Positions 57,113-64,000 of a stretch of DNA of 64,000 bases are shown here, piece after piece; position 1 is the stretch's first letter, and each line of letters starts with the position of its first letter. The position numbers and the translations under genes were made by a program. The notes below the pieces were generated by a model, which did not search any database, was not told where the DNA came from, and saw only the letters and a program-made list of their open reading frames with translations. The DNA is from Actinomadura hallensis (lineage in GTDB: Bacteria > Actinomycetota > Actinomycetes > Streptosporangiales > Streptosporangiaceae), in the NCBI RefSeq assembly GCF_006716765.1, contig NZ_VFPO01000001.1:5270001-5334000 (forward strand). The letters are read 5' to 3'.

Positions 57113-58528
57113 TCAGCTCGCGACCGGCTCGGCGGGGACCTCGGTCGGGAGCCCGGCCGCCCGCCACGCCGCCATCCCGCCGAGCACGTTGAGGACCTGC
57201 ACGTCGCGGTACGCGGCCAGCAGGCTCGCGGCGGCCGAGGAACGGTACCCGGTGCCGCACGCGACGGCCAGCGGCTTGTCCGCGGGGGCCTCGTCGAGCC
57301 TCCCGGGCAGTTCCGCGCCGGTGATGAAGGCGGCGCCCGGAGCGTGCCCGGCGGACCACTCGGCGGGCTGGCGGACGTCCAGCAGGTTCACCTCACCGGC
57401 GCGCATGAGGTCCCGGAGCTCGTGGACGGTGATCTGCGGGACGCGCGCCAGCGGCTCGTCGGCCGCCCGCCATGCCGCCATCCCGCCCGCCAGCCAGCCC
57501 GCGGGCGGGTCGTAGCCGATGCGCAGCAGGTCCCAGGTGACCGTCCACACGTCCTCGGGCCGGTCCGCGACGAGGATCACGCGGGCGTCCTCCGGCAGCA
57601 CCGTCCCCGCCCAGGTGGCGAAGGACGGGCCGAGACCGACGTTGAGCGCGCCGGGGACGTGGCTCCCGCCGAACGCCTCCGGAGAGCGGACGTCCAGGAC
57701 CACGGCCCCGTCGCCCCTGGCCTCTCTGACCTGCTCTACGGTCAGGGCCGGGGGCTCCTCGACCAGGCCGAAGGTCTCGACGCCCGCCAGGTTCTGCGCG
57801 CGCATCCGGCGCCAGTACGGCGGCACCGCGGGCAGGGCGTCCGGCCGCAGGCAGTGCTCGACGAACCGCTCCGTGTCCTCGCTCTCGGCGAGGCGGGAGT
57901 TGGTGCGCCGCTCGTAGCCGACGGTGGTGGACAGCCGGCTGCCGATGCTGCCGCCGCACAGCGACCCGGCCACGTGGGTCGGGAAGACCTCCACGTGGTC
58001 GGGAAGGGAGAGGATCTTGTCCCGGACGGTGGCGCAGAGGGCGCGGGCCGACTCCTCGGCCTCGGCGCGCCCGCCGAGCAGGTCGGGCCGGGCGAGGTCG
58101 CCGACCAGCAGGGCCCCGCCGGACAGCAGCAGCGCGGGCTCGTCCGCCGCGGCGTCGCCGTCGTAAACGAGCAGGCTGATGTGCTCGGGGGTGTGCCCGG
58201 GCGTGTGCAGGACCTCGACGCCGATCTCGCCGATCTCGAACTGCTGCCCGTCGCGCAGCGGCCGGTGCGGGTAGCCGAGGTCGGCCGTGGCCGCGCCGAG
58301 CGCCTGCGCGCCGGTGCGGGCCGCGAGCTGCGTCACCCCGGAGAGGTAGTCGTTGTGGCCGTGGGAGTCCAGCGCGTACCGGACGCGCAGCCCCCGGTCG
58401 CGCGCCAGCGCCAGATAGTCGTCGACGTCGCGCCGGGGGTCGAACACCAGCGCCTCCCCGGTCTTCTCCGACCCCAGCAGATATGAGGCGTGCCCCAAGC
58501 CCTCGAAGTAGAACTGGTGGAAGAACAT
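57113..58528 (-). CDS. MBL-fold persulfide dioxygenase-like protein fused to two rhodanese domains
   Basis: The protein has 471 residues. An N-terminal metallo-beta-lactamase domain (about 1-240) has the metal motif LDSHGHNDYLSG (His at the second position of the usual THxHxDH, Asp at the end), then TPGHTPEHISLLVYDGD. Two rhodanese domains follow: the first (about 265-350) lacks the catalytic cysteine (RVILVADRPEDVWTV), the second (about 370-465) has it in PLAVACGTGYRSSAAA. Such proteins oxidise glutathione- or other thiol persulfides, the rhodanese handling sulfane sulfur. ATG at complement 58526-58528 has GGGGGTGG upstream. It is divergent from a sulfite-oxidase-like gene. Confidence 0.9.
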   Translation of the reverse strand: MFFHQFYFEGLGHASYLLGSEKTGEALVFDPRRDVDDYLALARDRGLRVRYALDSHGHNDYLSGVTQLAARTGAQALGAATADLGYPHRPLRDGQQFEIGEIGVEVLHTPGHTPEHISLLVYDGDAAADEPALLLSGGALLVGDLARPDLLGGRAEAEESARALCATVRDKILSLPDHVEVFPTHVAGSLCGGSIGSRLSTTVGYERRTNSRLAESEDTERFVEHCLRPDALPAVPPYWRRMRAQNLAGVETFGLVEEPPALTVEQVREARGDGAVVLDVRSPEAFGGSHVPGALNVGLGPSFATWAGTVLPEDARVILVADRPEDVWTVTWDLLRIGYDPPAGWLAGGMAAWRAADEPLARVPQITVHELRDLMRAGEVNLLDVRQPAEWSAGHAPGAAFITGAELPGRLDEAPADKPLAVACGTGYRSSAAASLLAAYRDVQVLNVLGGMAAWRAAGLPTEVPAEPVAS

Positions 58529-58680
58529 CGGCCACCCCCAGGCCGGGAACGTGATCAACGGCCGGGCCCCGCTCCGGCACTCTGCGGTGCCGTACCCGAA
58601 ATTTGGCGGTTCCTATCTCGGTGACCCCGGATGACCTGCGAAGAGATGCATCAATCGCGCGGTGCGGGTACCCCGACGGC

Positions 58681-59772
58681 ATGAGCACGTGGGGGAAACG
58701 GGACGACATGGTGGTGCACCAGCGGGAGCCGTTCAACGCCGAACCGCCCCGTACGGCGCTGGCCGGGCGCCGGACGACGCCGCTCGACGCGTTCTACGGC
58801 CGCAACCACGGCCCCGTCCCCGGCGTCGACCCCGGCGCCTGGCGGCTGACCGTGGACGGTCTGGTGCGGAACCCGCTGGAGCTGTCCCTGGAGCAGCTGC
58901 GCGACCGCTTCGAGGAGGTCGAGGTGGCCGCGACGCTGCAGTGCGCCGGCAACCGCCGCGCCGAGCTGATCGAGGTCCGCGACATCCCGGGCGAGGCCCC
59001 GTGGGGTTCGGGCGCCGTCGGCACCGCCCGCTGGAGCGGCGTGCGCCTGGCCGACGTCCTGGCCCACGCCGGCCTGCGCCCCGGCGCCGCGCACATCGCC
59101 TTCGCCGCACCGGACGTCTCCCAGGACGCCGATCCGCCGCAGCCCTACGGAGGCTCCATCCCCACCGAGAAGGCCCTCAGACCGGAGGTGCTGCTGGCGT
59201 GGGCCATGGACGGCCGCCAGCTGCCCCGGATCCACGGCGCCCCGCTGCGCGTGGTCGTCCCCGGCTGGATCGGGGCCCGCAGCGTCAAGTGGCTCACCCG
59301 GATCACGGCGCGGGCCGAGCCGTCCGGCAACTACTTCCAGGCCACGGCCTACCGTCTCCTGCCCGCCGACGCCGACCCGGACCGGGCCGGCCCGGGCGCG
59401 GGCGTCTCCCTCGGCCCGCTCGCCCTCAACTGCGACATCCTCAGCCCCGACGACGGCGCGCACCTGCCGCCCGGCCCCATCCTGGTCACCGGCTACGCCC
59501 TCGCCGGGGACGACCAGACCGTCAGCCGCGTGGAAGTCTCCGCAGACGGCGGCGCCTCCTGGACGGAAGCCGACCTCGACCCGGGGGACGGCCCATGGAC
59601 ATGGCGCCACTGGCACACCACCGTCGACCTCCCTCAAGGCGAGGTCGAAGTCACCGCAAGGGCCTGGGACGCCACAGGCGCAGGCCAGCCCGAGTCCCCG
59701 GCCACGCTGTGGAACCCCAAGGGCTACGCGAACAACTCCCAACCCCGCATCCGCCTGAACCCCCGTTCCTAG
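58681..59772 (+). CDS. Sulfite oxidase-like molybdopterin enzyme
   Basis: This 363-residue molybdoenzyme carries the Mo-coordinating cysteine C88 in VAATLQCAGNRRAELI. VDGLVRNPLELSLEQL, PYGGSIPTEKALRPEVLLAW and GWIGARSVKWLTRI follow, and the C-terminal dimerisation (Mo-co_dimer) domain has RVEVSADGGASWTEADLDPG. No signal peptide is present, so it is probably cytosolic. The start is ATG 58681 (ATG 58708 is equally possible; GGGGGAAACGGGA precedes the latter). It is divergent from the persulfide dioxygenase-rhodanese gene, which suggests persulfide to sulfite to sulfate flow. Confidence 0.9.
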   Translation: MSTWGKRDDMVVHQREPFNAEPPRTALAGRRTTPLDAFYGRNHGPVPGVDPGAWRLTVDGLVRNPLELSLEQLRDRFEEVEVAATLQCAGNRRAELIEVRDIPGEAPWGSGAVGTARWSGVRLADVLAHAGLRPGAAHIAFAAPDVSQDADPPQPYGGSIPTEKALRPEVLLAWAMDGRQLPRIHGAPLRVVVPGWIGARSVKWLTRITARAEPSGNYFQATAYRLLPADADPDRAGPGAGVSLGPLALNCDILSPDDGAHLPPGPILVTGYALAGDDQTVSRVEVSADGGASWTEADLDPGDGPWTWRHWHTTVDLPQGEVEVTARAWDATGAGQPESPATLWNPKGYANNSQPRIRLNPRS

Positions 59773-59807
59773 GTCGGCATGAATCTAAGGCCCCCTGGGC
59801 GGCGGGA

Positions 59808-59853
59808 TAAGGCGTTGTCCCGATGTGGGGGGCGGGGGCTTAGGACGAGCCTT
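59808..59853 (+). promoter_or_regulatory. Conserved 46-bp upstream element, copy B
   Basis: It begins TAAGGCG, has CCGATGTGG in the middle and ends TTAGGACGAGCCTT. It matches copy A (minus strand, 52530-52575) without gaps. An extra TAAGGC lies 22 nt upstream (59786-59791). It stands 45 nt before the start of the microgene at 59899. Confidence 0.7.
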
Positions 59854-59898
59854 GTACATGTCGGGCCGCGAGGGTCCGGCATGGACAGGGAGATCGAG

Positions 59899-60009
59899 AT
59901 GCAACGGCCGGAGTTCGGCAAGGTGATCATCAACGACCGGGTGCGGACGCTCCGGAAGGAGGCGGAGAACGCGCGCCGCGTCCGCATCGCGAAGGCGCTC
60001 AAGCGGTGA
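59899..60009 (+). CDS. Arginine-rich microprotein (36 residues), downstream of element B
   Basis: It reads MQRPEFGKVIINDRVRTLRK and continues EAENARRVRIAKALKR, a short charged helix resembling the core of the 61-residue protein at 52284. ATG 59899 is preferred because AGGGAG lies 7 nt upstream; ATG 59881 would add six residues. A strong terminator follows 24 nt after the stop. No family was recognised. Confidence 0.7.
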   Translation: MQRPEFGKVIINDRVRTLRKEAENARRVRIAKALKR

Positions 60010-60032
60010 GCGCCTCGGTTCGCGCCCGCCAC

Positions 60033-60060
60033 GCGCCCCCGTCCGCCGGGACGGGGGCGC
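60033..60060 (+). terminator. Terminator after the microgene, shared with the convergent oxidase
   Basis: GCGCCCCCGTCC (60033-60044) and GGACGGGGGCGC (60049-60060) form a perfect 12-bp stem with a 4-nt loop, followed by CGTTCTTCG. It lies between convergent genes. Confidence 0.8.
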
Positions 60061-60096
60061 CGTTCTTCGCCGGGCCGTCCTCGGGGCGGCCGGCCC

Positions 60097-61482
60097 TCAG
60101 CCGTCGGCGGCCGGCCTGATGTTCTGGTTCGCCCGGAAGAAGTTGTCAGGGTCGTATTCGGCCTTCACCTGCGCGAGCTTCCCGTAGTGATCGCCGTAGG
60201 TCGCCCGCACCCTGTCGTCGCCCTCGTCGCTGCCGATGAAGTTCACGTAGGAACCGCCCATCGAGTACGGGTGGAGCGCCTCCTGGTAGTCCACGCACCA
60301 CTGCCGGATCATCGCGGCGTTCGCGGGATCGGGGTCGATGCCGGCGAAGACCCCGGACCAGGTGGCGTCCCGGTAGCTCCAGGCCGTGTCGTCGCTCCCC
60401 ACCCGGTGGGCCGCACCGTCGATCGGGTAGAGGTGCATGGTGGACAGCGCGGTCGGAAGCTCCGAGCCGAACCTGTGGTGGATGTCGATGGCCTCGTCGG
60501 GGATGCGGTCGAAGAAGTCGCCCCGCCAGTACCACTGCAGGCCGGTCGGAAGGAGCTCGTCGAACATCGACTGCAGCATGGGATACGGCATCGGAGTGGT
60601 GAACTGGAACGTGGGCTCGCCCGCGTCGCGCGCCGGGGCGATGGCGGCGTCCATCCCGTCCGGGTCACCGGTGTAGCACCAGACGACGGCGCACATCTTC
60701 CTGCCGTGCAGCTCCTCGGGGAAAGGCGGCGCGGGCGGCACGCTGAGGACGGCGAAGAAGCCGCTCAGGTCCTCGGGCGCCTGCGGCAGGAACTCGCGGT
60801 ACCACCGCAGGACGTCGGGCGTGGCGTCCATCGGCCACCCGGTGAACCCCACCCCGACCGTGTGCACCGGGTGCAGCCGGAAGGTGAACTCGGTGACGAC
60901 GCCGAAGTTCCCGCCCCCGCCCCGGATCGCCCAGAACAGGTCGGGGTTCTTCGTCTCTGACGCGGTGACCCAGGTGCCGTCCGCCAGGATGACGTCGGCG
61001 GCGATCAGGTTGTCCACCGTGAGGCCGTACTTGCGGGTGAGGTGGCCGTGGCCGCCGCCGAGGGTGAGCCCGCCGACCCCGGTCGTGGAGTTGATCCCGC
61101 TGGGTGTGGCCAGCCCGAACCCGTGGGCGGCGTGGTCCAGGTCGCCCAGCAGGCTGCCCCCGCCGACCTCGGCCGTGCGGGCCTCCGGGTCGACCCGCAC
61201 CCAGCGCATGGGCGACAGGTCGATGGTCACGCCGTCCTCCACCAGGCACAGGCCGGCGCCGCTGTGCCCGCCGCCCCGGACCGCCGGCGTCGCACCGGCG
61301 TCGCGGATCATGCCGATCGCCTCCGCCACGTCCGCGGCGTCGGCGCAGCGGACGATGGCCCCGGGACGGGTGTCGATCATCGCGTTGTAGATGGCGCGGG
61401 CCCGCGCGTACTCGGGGTCCTGCGGGCCGAGGACCGGACCGCGCAGCGCGGTCCGCATCGTGTCGAGAACTGTGGCCTCCAT
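60097..61482 (-). CDS. FAD-binding oxidoreductase (PCMH/BBE type)
   Basis: The 461 residues show a vanillyl-alcohol-oxidase-like fold: the FAD-binding PCMH domain has the flavin-linking histidine in PAVRGGGHSGAGLCLVEDG, and TTGVGGLTLGGGHGHLTRKY and RGGGGNFGVVTEFTF follow. The substrate domain ends with the berberine-bridge segment LAQVKAEYDPDNFFRANQNI. The second cysteinyl link of bicovalent members is not visible, so attachment is probably only through histidine. ATG at complement 61480-61482 has GGGGAGG upstream. No neighbouring pathway gives a substrate. Confidence 0.92.
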   Translation of the reverse strand: MEATVLDTMRTALRGPVLGPQDPEYARARAIYNAMIDTRPGAIVRCADAADVAEAIGMIRDAGATPAVRGGGHSGAGLCLVEDGVTIDLSPMRWVRVDPEARTAEVGGGSLLGDLDHAAHGFGLATPSGINSTTGVGGLTLGGGHGHLTRKYGLTVDNLIAADVILADGTWVTASETKNPDLFWAIRGGGGNFGVVTEFTFRLHPVHTVGVGFTGWPMDATPDVLRWYREFLPQAPEDLSGFFAVLSVPPAPPFPEELHGRKMCAVVWCYTGDPDGMDAAIAPARDAGEPTFQFTTPMPYPMLQSMFDELLPTGLQWYWRGDFFDRIPDEAIDIHHRFGSELPTALSTMHLYPIDGAAHRVGSDDTAWSYRDATWSGVFAGIDPDPANAAMIRQWCVDYQEALHPYSMGGSYVNFIGSDEGDDRVRATYGDHYGKLAQVKAEYDPDNFFRANQNIRPAADG

Positions 61483-61642
61483 GTGGCCTCCCCCGTCGGG
61501 CCCGCGGCACACCCCGTCTCGCGCGCCCGTGCTCTACGCCCCGCCGGGTATCTCTCGACGGGCCTCAATGCCAGCATCACTCCCGACAAATTCCCCCACA
61601 ACCACACAAAGGGAAAATGCGGCACCATTCCGGGCGCAGGCG

Positions 61643-63235
61643 CTACCGCGGGGCGTTGTCGGGCTTGAGGGGGGTCCTGCCGCGGATCAGGTCGGCGGCC
61701 CGCTCGGCGATCGCGATCGTGGGGGCGTTGGTGTTGCCGCGCGGGACGGACGGCATGACGGACGCGTCCACGACCCGCAGCCCCTCGACCCCGCGGACCC
61801 GCAGCTCGGGGTCGCAGACCGCGTCGCCCGCGCCCATCGCGCAGGTGCCCACCGGGTGGAACAGGGTCGCGACCTCCCGGCGGACGAAGTCGGCGACGGC
61901 CTCGTCCGACTCGACCTGCTCGCCGGGCGCCCACTCGCCGCCGACCAGGGACGCCAGCGGCCCCGTCGCGGCGATCTCCCGCGCCTGGCGGACACCGGCG
62001 ACCAGGACGTCCAGGTCGGCCTTGTCCGAGAGGTACGCGGGGTCGATCCGCGGCTTGGCGTAGGGGCTGGCGGAGCGCAGCGTGAGCGAGCCGCGGCTCG
62101 CCACGGAGACCGCGGTGACCATGACCGACAGGAGCCGCTCGGTCACCTCGACGAGCCCCTGGTTCACGAACGGCGTGGGCAGGACGTGGTACTGCAGGTC
62201 CGGGGCGGGCAGCCCCTCGACCGTCCGGACGAAACCGCCCGCCTCCGCGAGGTTGGACGCGTAGGGGCCGCGCCCGAGCGCCTGGTACAGGGCGAGGGAG
62301 CGCAGGTTCGCCAGCTCCCAGAGCGCCTTCTCGCGGGGTGTGGCGAACATGACGTTCACGAACGGGTGGTCCTGGAGCCCCTGCCCGACCGGGGAGTCCA
62401 CGAGGACGTCGATGCCGAGCGAGCGCAGGTGGTCGGCCGGGCCGACGCCGGAGAGCATGAGCAGCTGCGGGCTGTTCACCGCGCCGCCGCACAGGACGAC
62501 CTCCGCCTCCGCGCGGGCCAGCATCGTCTCGCCGCGCGCCTCGTAGCGGACGCCGGTGGCGCGTCCGTCCTCGATCTCCACGCGGGTGGCGAGCGCGTCG
62601 GTGACGACGGTGAGGTTGGGGCGGTGCTCGGCCGGGCGCAGGTAGCCGTCGGCCGCCGACCAGCGCCGGCCGCGCTTCTGGGTCACCTGGTAGAAGCCGA
62701 CCCCGTCCTGGACGGCGCCGTTGAAGTCGGGGTTCGCGGCCAGCCCGTACGCCTTGGCCGACTGCACCCAGGCGCGCGTCAGCGGGTGCTTGTAGCGCGG
62801 GTCCTCCACGCGCAGCGGGCCGCCGACGCCGTGGTAGGGGATCTCCCCGCGCTGCTGGTCCTCGGCGCGGCGGAAGTAGGGCAGCAGGTCCTCGTAGCCC
62901 CAGCCCTCGCAGCCGTGGGCGTCGCGCCAGCCGTCGTAGTCGTGCCGCGACCCGCGGATGTAGATCATCGCGTTGGTGGACGAGCTGCCGCCGAGCGTGC
63001 GGCCGCGCGGCCAGTACACGCTGCGCCCGGCGGCGTTCTCCTGCGGGACGGTGGTGTAGTCCCAGTCGTACGGACCCTTGATCAGGCTCGCCACGGCCGC
63101 CGGGACGCGGATCTCGGGCGCGTCGTCCGGCGGGCCCGCCTCCACCAGCAGGACCTTCACCGAGGGGTCCTCGGTCAACCGGGCGGCGAGGACGCAGCCC
63201 GCGCTGCCCGCTCCGACGATGACGTAGTCGTACAC
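61643..63235 (-). CDS. GMC family oxidoreductase (choline-dehydrogenase-like)
   Basis: This 530-residue flavoenzyme has the N-terminal ADP-binding fold YDYVIVGAGSAGCVLAARL, GMC signature 1 WPRGRTLGGSSSTNAMIYIR and signature 2 GGAVNSPQLLMLSGVGP. The catalytic His region is ATLFHPVGTCAMG, and the second His/Asn lies in VMPSVPRGNTNAPTIAIAER. The GTG at complement 63233-63235 has GGAGG 5 nt upstream, which trims the open frame (to 63325) to the canonical start. Alcohol substrate unknown. It lies 161 nt upstream of the FAD oxidase on the same strand. Confidence 0.93.
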   Translation of the reverse strand: MYDYVIVGAGSAGCVLAARLTEDPSVKVLLVEAGPPDDAPEIRVPAAVASLIKGPYDWDYTTVPQENAAGRSVYWPRGRTLGGSSSTNAMIYIRGSRHDYDGWRDAHGCEGWGYEDLLPYFRRAEDQQRGEIPYHGVGGPLRVEDPRYKHPLTRAWVQSAKAYGLAANPDFNGAVQDGVGFYQVTQKRGRRWSAADGYLRPAEHRPNLTVVTDALATRVEIEDGRATGVRYEARGETMLARAEAEVVLCGGAVNSPQLLMLSGVGPADHLRSLGIDVLVDSPVGQGLQDHPFVNVMFATPREKALWELANLRSLALYQALGRGPYASNLAEAGGFVRTVEGLPAPDLQYHVLPTPFVNQGLVEVTERLLSVMVTAVSVASRGSLTLRSASPYAKPRIDPAYLSDKADLDVLVAGVRQAREIAATGPLASLVGGEWAPGEQVESDEAVADFVRREVATLFHPVGTCAMGAGDAVCDPELRVRGVEGLRVVDASVMPSVPRGNTNAPTIAIAERAADLIRGRTPLKPDNAPR

Positions 63236-63292
63236 TGCGGCCTCCGGGTCTTTCCGAAACCCTACCGAACCCGCTTCGGCGCCCTGCGGCGC

Positions 63293-63298
63293 TAGGGT
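63293..63298 (+). promoter_or_regulatory. -10 box (TAGGGT) for the cobalamin adenosyltransferase gene
   Basis: TAGGGT ends 7 nt before the ATG at 63306; the apparent GTG at 63297 lies inside the box. Leaderless translation from the ATG is likely. Confidence 0.55.
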
Positions 63299-63305
63299 GC
63301 ACGCT

Positions 63306-63932
63306 ATGGCGAAGAACAGGGACAAGCCCGTCGTGCTCTCGCGGATCTATACCCGGACGGGCGACGACGGCACGACCGCGCTGGGCGACGGGTCCCGCAC
63401 CCGCAAGACCGACCCGCGGCTCGCCGCCTACGCCGACGTGGAGGAGGCCAACGCCGCCATCGGCGCCGCGATCGCGCTCGGCGGCCTGCCCGAGAACGTC
63501 GTGACGCTGCTGACCCGGGTGCAGAACGACCTGTTCGACGTGGGCGCCGACCTGTGCGCCCCCGTCGTCCCCGACCCGCAGTACCCGCCGCTGCGCGTCG
63601 AGCCGTCCTACATCGAGCGCCTCGAGGCCGCCTGCGACGAGCACAACGAGACGCTCCAGCCGCTGCGCAGCTTCATCCTGCCGGGCGGGACGCCGGGGGC
63701 GGCGCTGCTGCACGTCGCGCGGACCGTGGCGCGGCGCGCCGAACGCTCCGCGTGGGCGGCCGTCGAGGCGCACGGCGCCGCCGCCGACGGCGACCCCGAC
63801 GCGGCCGAGGGCGGCGTCAACCCGCTGACCGCGAAGTACCTGAACCGGCTGTCCGACCTGCTGTTCATCCTGTGCCGCGTCGCCAACGCCGAACGCGGCG
63901 ACGTCCTCTGGAAGCCCGGCGGGGAACGCTAG
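63306..63932 (+). CDS. PduO-type cob(I)yrinic acid a,c-diamide adenosyltransferase
   Basis: This enzyme attaches the adenosyl group to cob(I)alamin, giving adenosylcobalamin. The 208 residues include the ATP-binding start SRIYTRTGDDGTTALGDGSR, KTDPRLAAYADVEEANAAIG, QNDLFDVGADLCAP, SFILPGGTPGAALLHVARTV and YLNRLSDLLFILCRVAN, all typical of PduO/MMAB. It supplies the cofactor of methylmalonyl-CoA mutase, which fits the epimerase gene in this window. The start is ATG 63306. Confidence 0.95.
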   Translation: MAKNRDKPVVLSRIYTRTGDDGTTALGDGSRTRKTDPRLAAYADVEEANAAIGAAIALGGLPENVVTLLTRVQNDLFDVGADLCAPVVPDPQYPPLRVEPSYIERLEAACDEHNETLQPLRSFILPGGTPGAALLHVARTVARRAERSAWAAVEAHGAAADGDPDAAEGGVNPLTAKYLNRLSDLLFILCRVANAERGDVLWKPGGER

Positions 63933-64000
63933 GACGCGCGGCGGGTGGGGTTATCCCCACCCCGCGCTGACCGGCTCCCCTCCTGGCGGCGGCGTCCCCG

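Overview
The window is high-GC (roughly 70% or more) actinobacterial DNA with dense, mostly intact chromosomal housekeeping genes. Several traits point to an actinomycete, probably a filamentous Streptosporangiales/Thermomonosporaceae (Actinomadura-like) organism. These are the CysM-CysO-Mec cysteine pathway, NucS/EndoMS, a Scy/FilP-like polar-growth coiled coil next to methylmalonyl-CoA epimerase and thiolase, DUF2017-ClpS, DUF3039, DUF3618, GTG/TTG starts and many apparently leaderless genes. The taxonomic placement is inferred from gene content only. No phage, plasmid, IS element or CRISPR array was seen.

Layout. 1-1.1 kb: the 5' part of a Rip1-type site-2 protease (minus strand, runs off the window). 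1.3-5.8 kb: a tandem glycine riboswitch followed by gcvT-gcvH-glyA-sdaA, a glycine-to-serine-to-pyruvate unit without gcvP. 5.9-6.5 kb: two decapitated gene remnants (DUF1348 and LysE) joined head to head. 6.8-9.3 kb: a lysine-rich microprotein and a CitA/CitB-type two-component system. 9.6-10.8 kb: AmaP/DUF6286 envelope genes. 10.9-17.4 kb: purU, a secreted esterase lipoprotein, an amino-acid deaminase/aldolase, SIMPL and GH4 genes, a zf-HC2 protein, DUF3618 and a Bcp peroxiredoxin. 17.5 kb: tRNA-Leu(UAG). 18-20.9 kb: three consecutive MEDS-domain regulators (two with RsbW-like ATPase domains, one with a STAS domain). 20.9-24 kb: rdgB-rph-MBL-murI. 24-28 kb: thioesterase, cysM-cysO-(small ORF)-mec, DUF2017 and clpS, divergent from pncB-pncA (NAD salvage). 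30-37.6 kb: helicase, M43 metalloprotease, DUF3039-YqgE, an LPxTG-like protein, malic enzyme and a CnoX-like thioredoxin. 38-41.4 kb: a strongly degenerate ABC ATPase with its membrane partner, DUF3817 and DUF4230. 41.7-52.2 kb: thiolase, methylmalonyl-CoA epimerase, the Scy-like protein, an AI-2E family permease, two alpha/beta hydrolases, a double 3-hydroxyacyl-CoA dehydrogenase, an LLM oxidoreductase and an SCO5389-like protein. 52.3-64 kb: two arginine-rich microgenes preceded by the same 46-bp element, nucS, a TetR regulator, a second site-2 protease, an aldehyde dehydrogenase, a GNAT protein, a divergent sulfur-oxidation pair (MBL-rhodanese and a sulfite-oxidase-like molybdoenzyme), two flavin oxidoreductases and a PduO-type cobalamin adenosyltransferase.

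How genes work together. GcvT/GcvH/GlyA/SdaA make one glycine-sensing catabolic unit. PncB/PncA, CysM/CysO/Mec, and thiolase/epimerase with the cobalamin adenosyltransferase each form recognisable pathway groups. The least explained items are the shared 46-bp element with its two microgenes, the pseudo-ABC pair and the MEDS triad.
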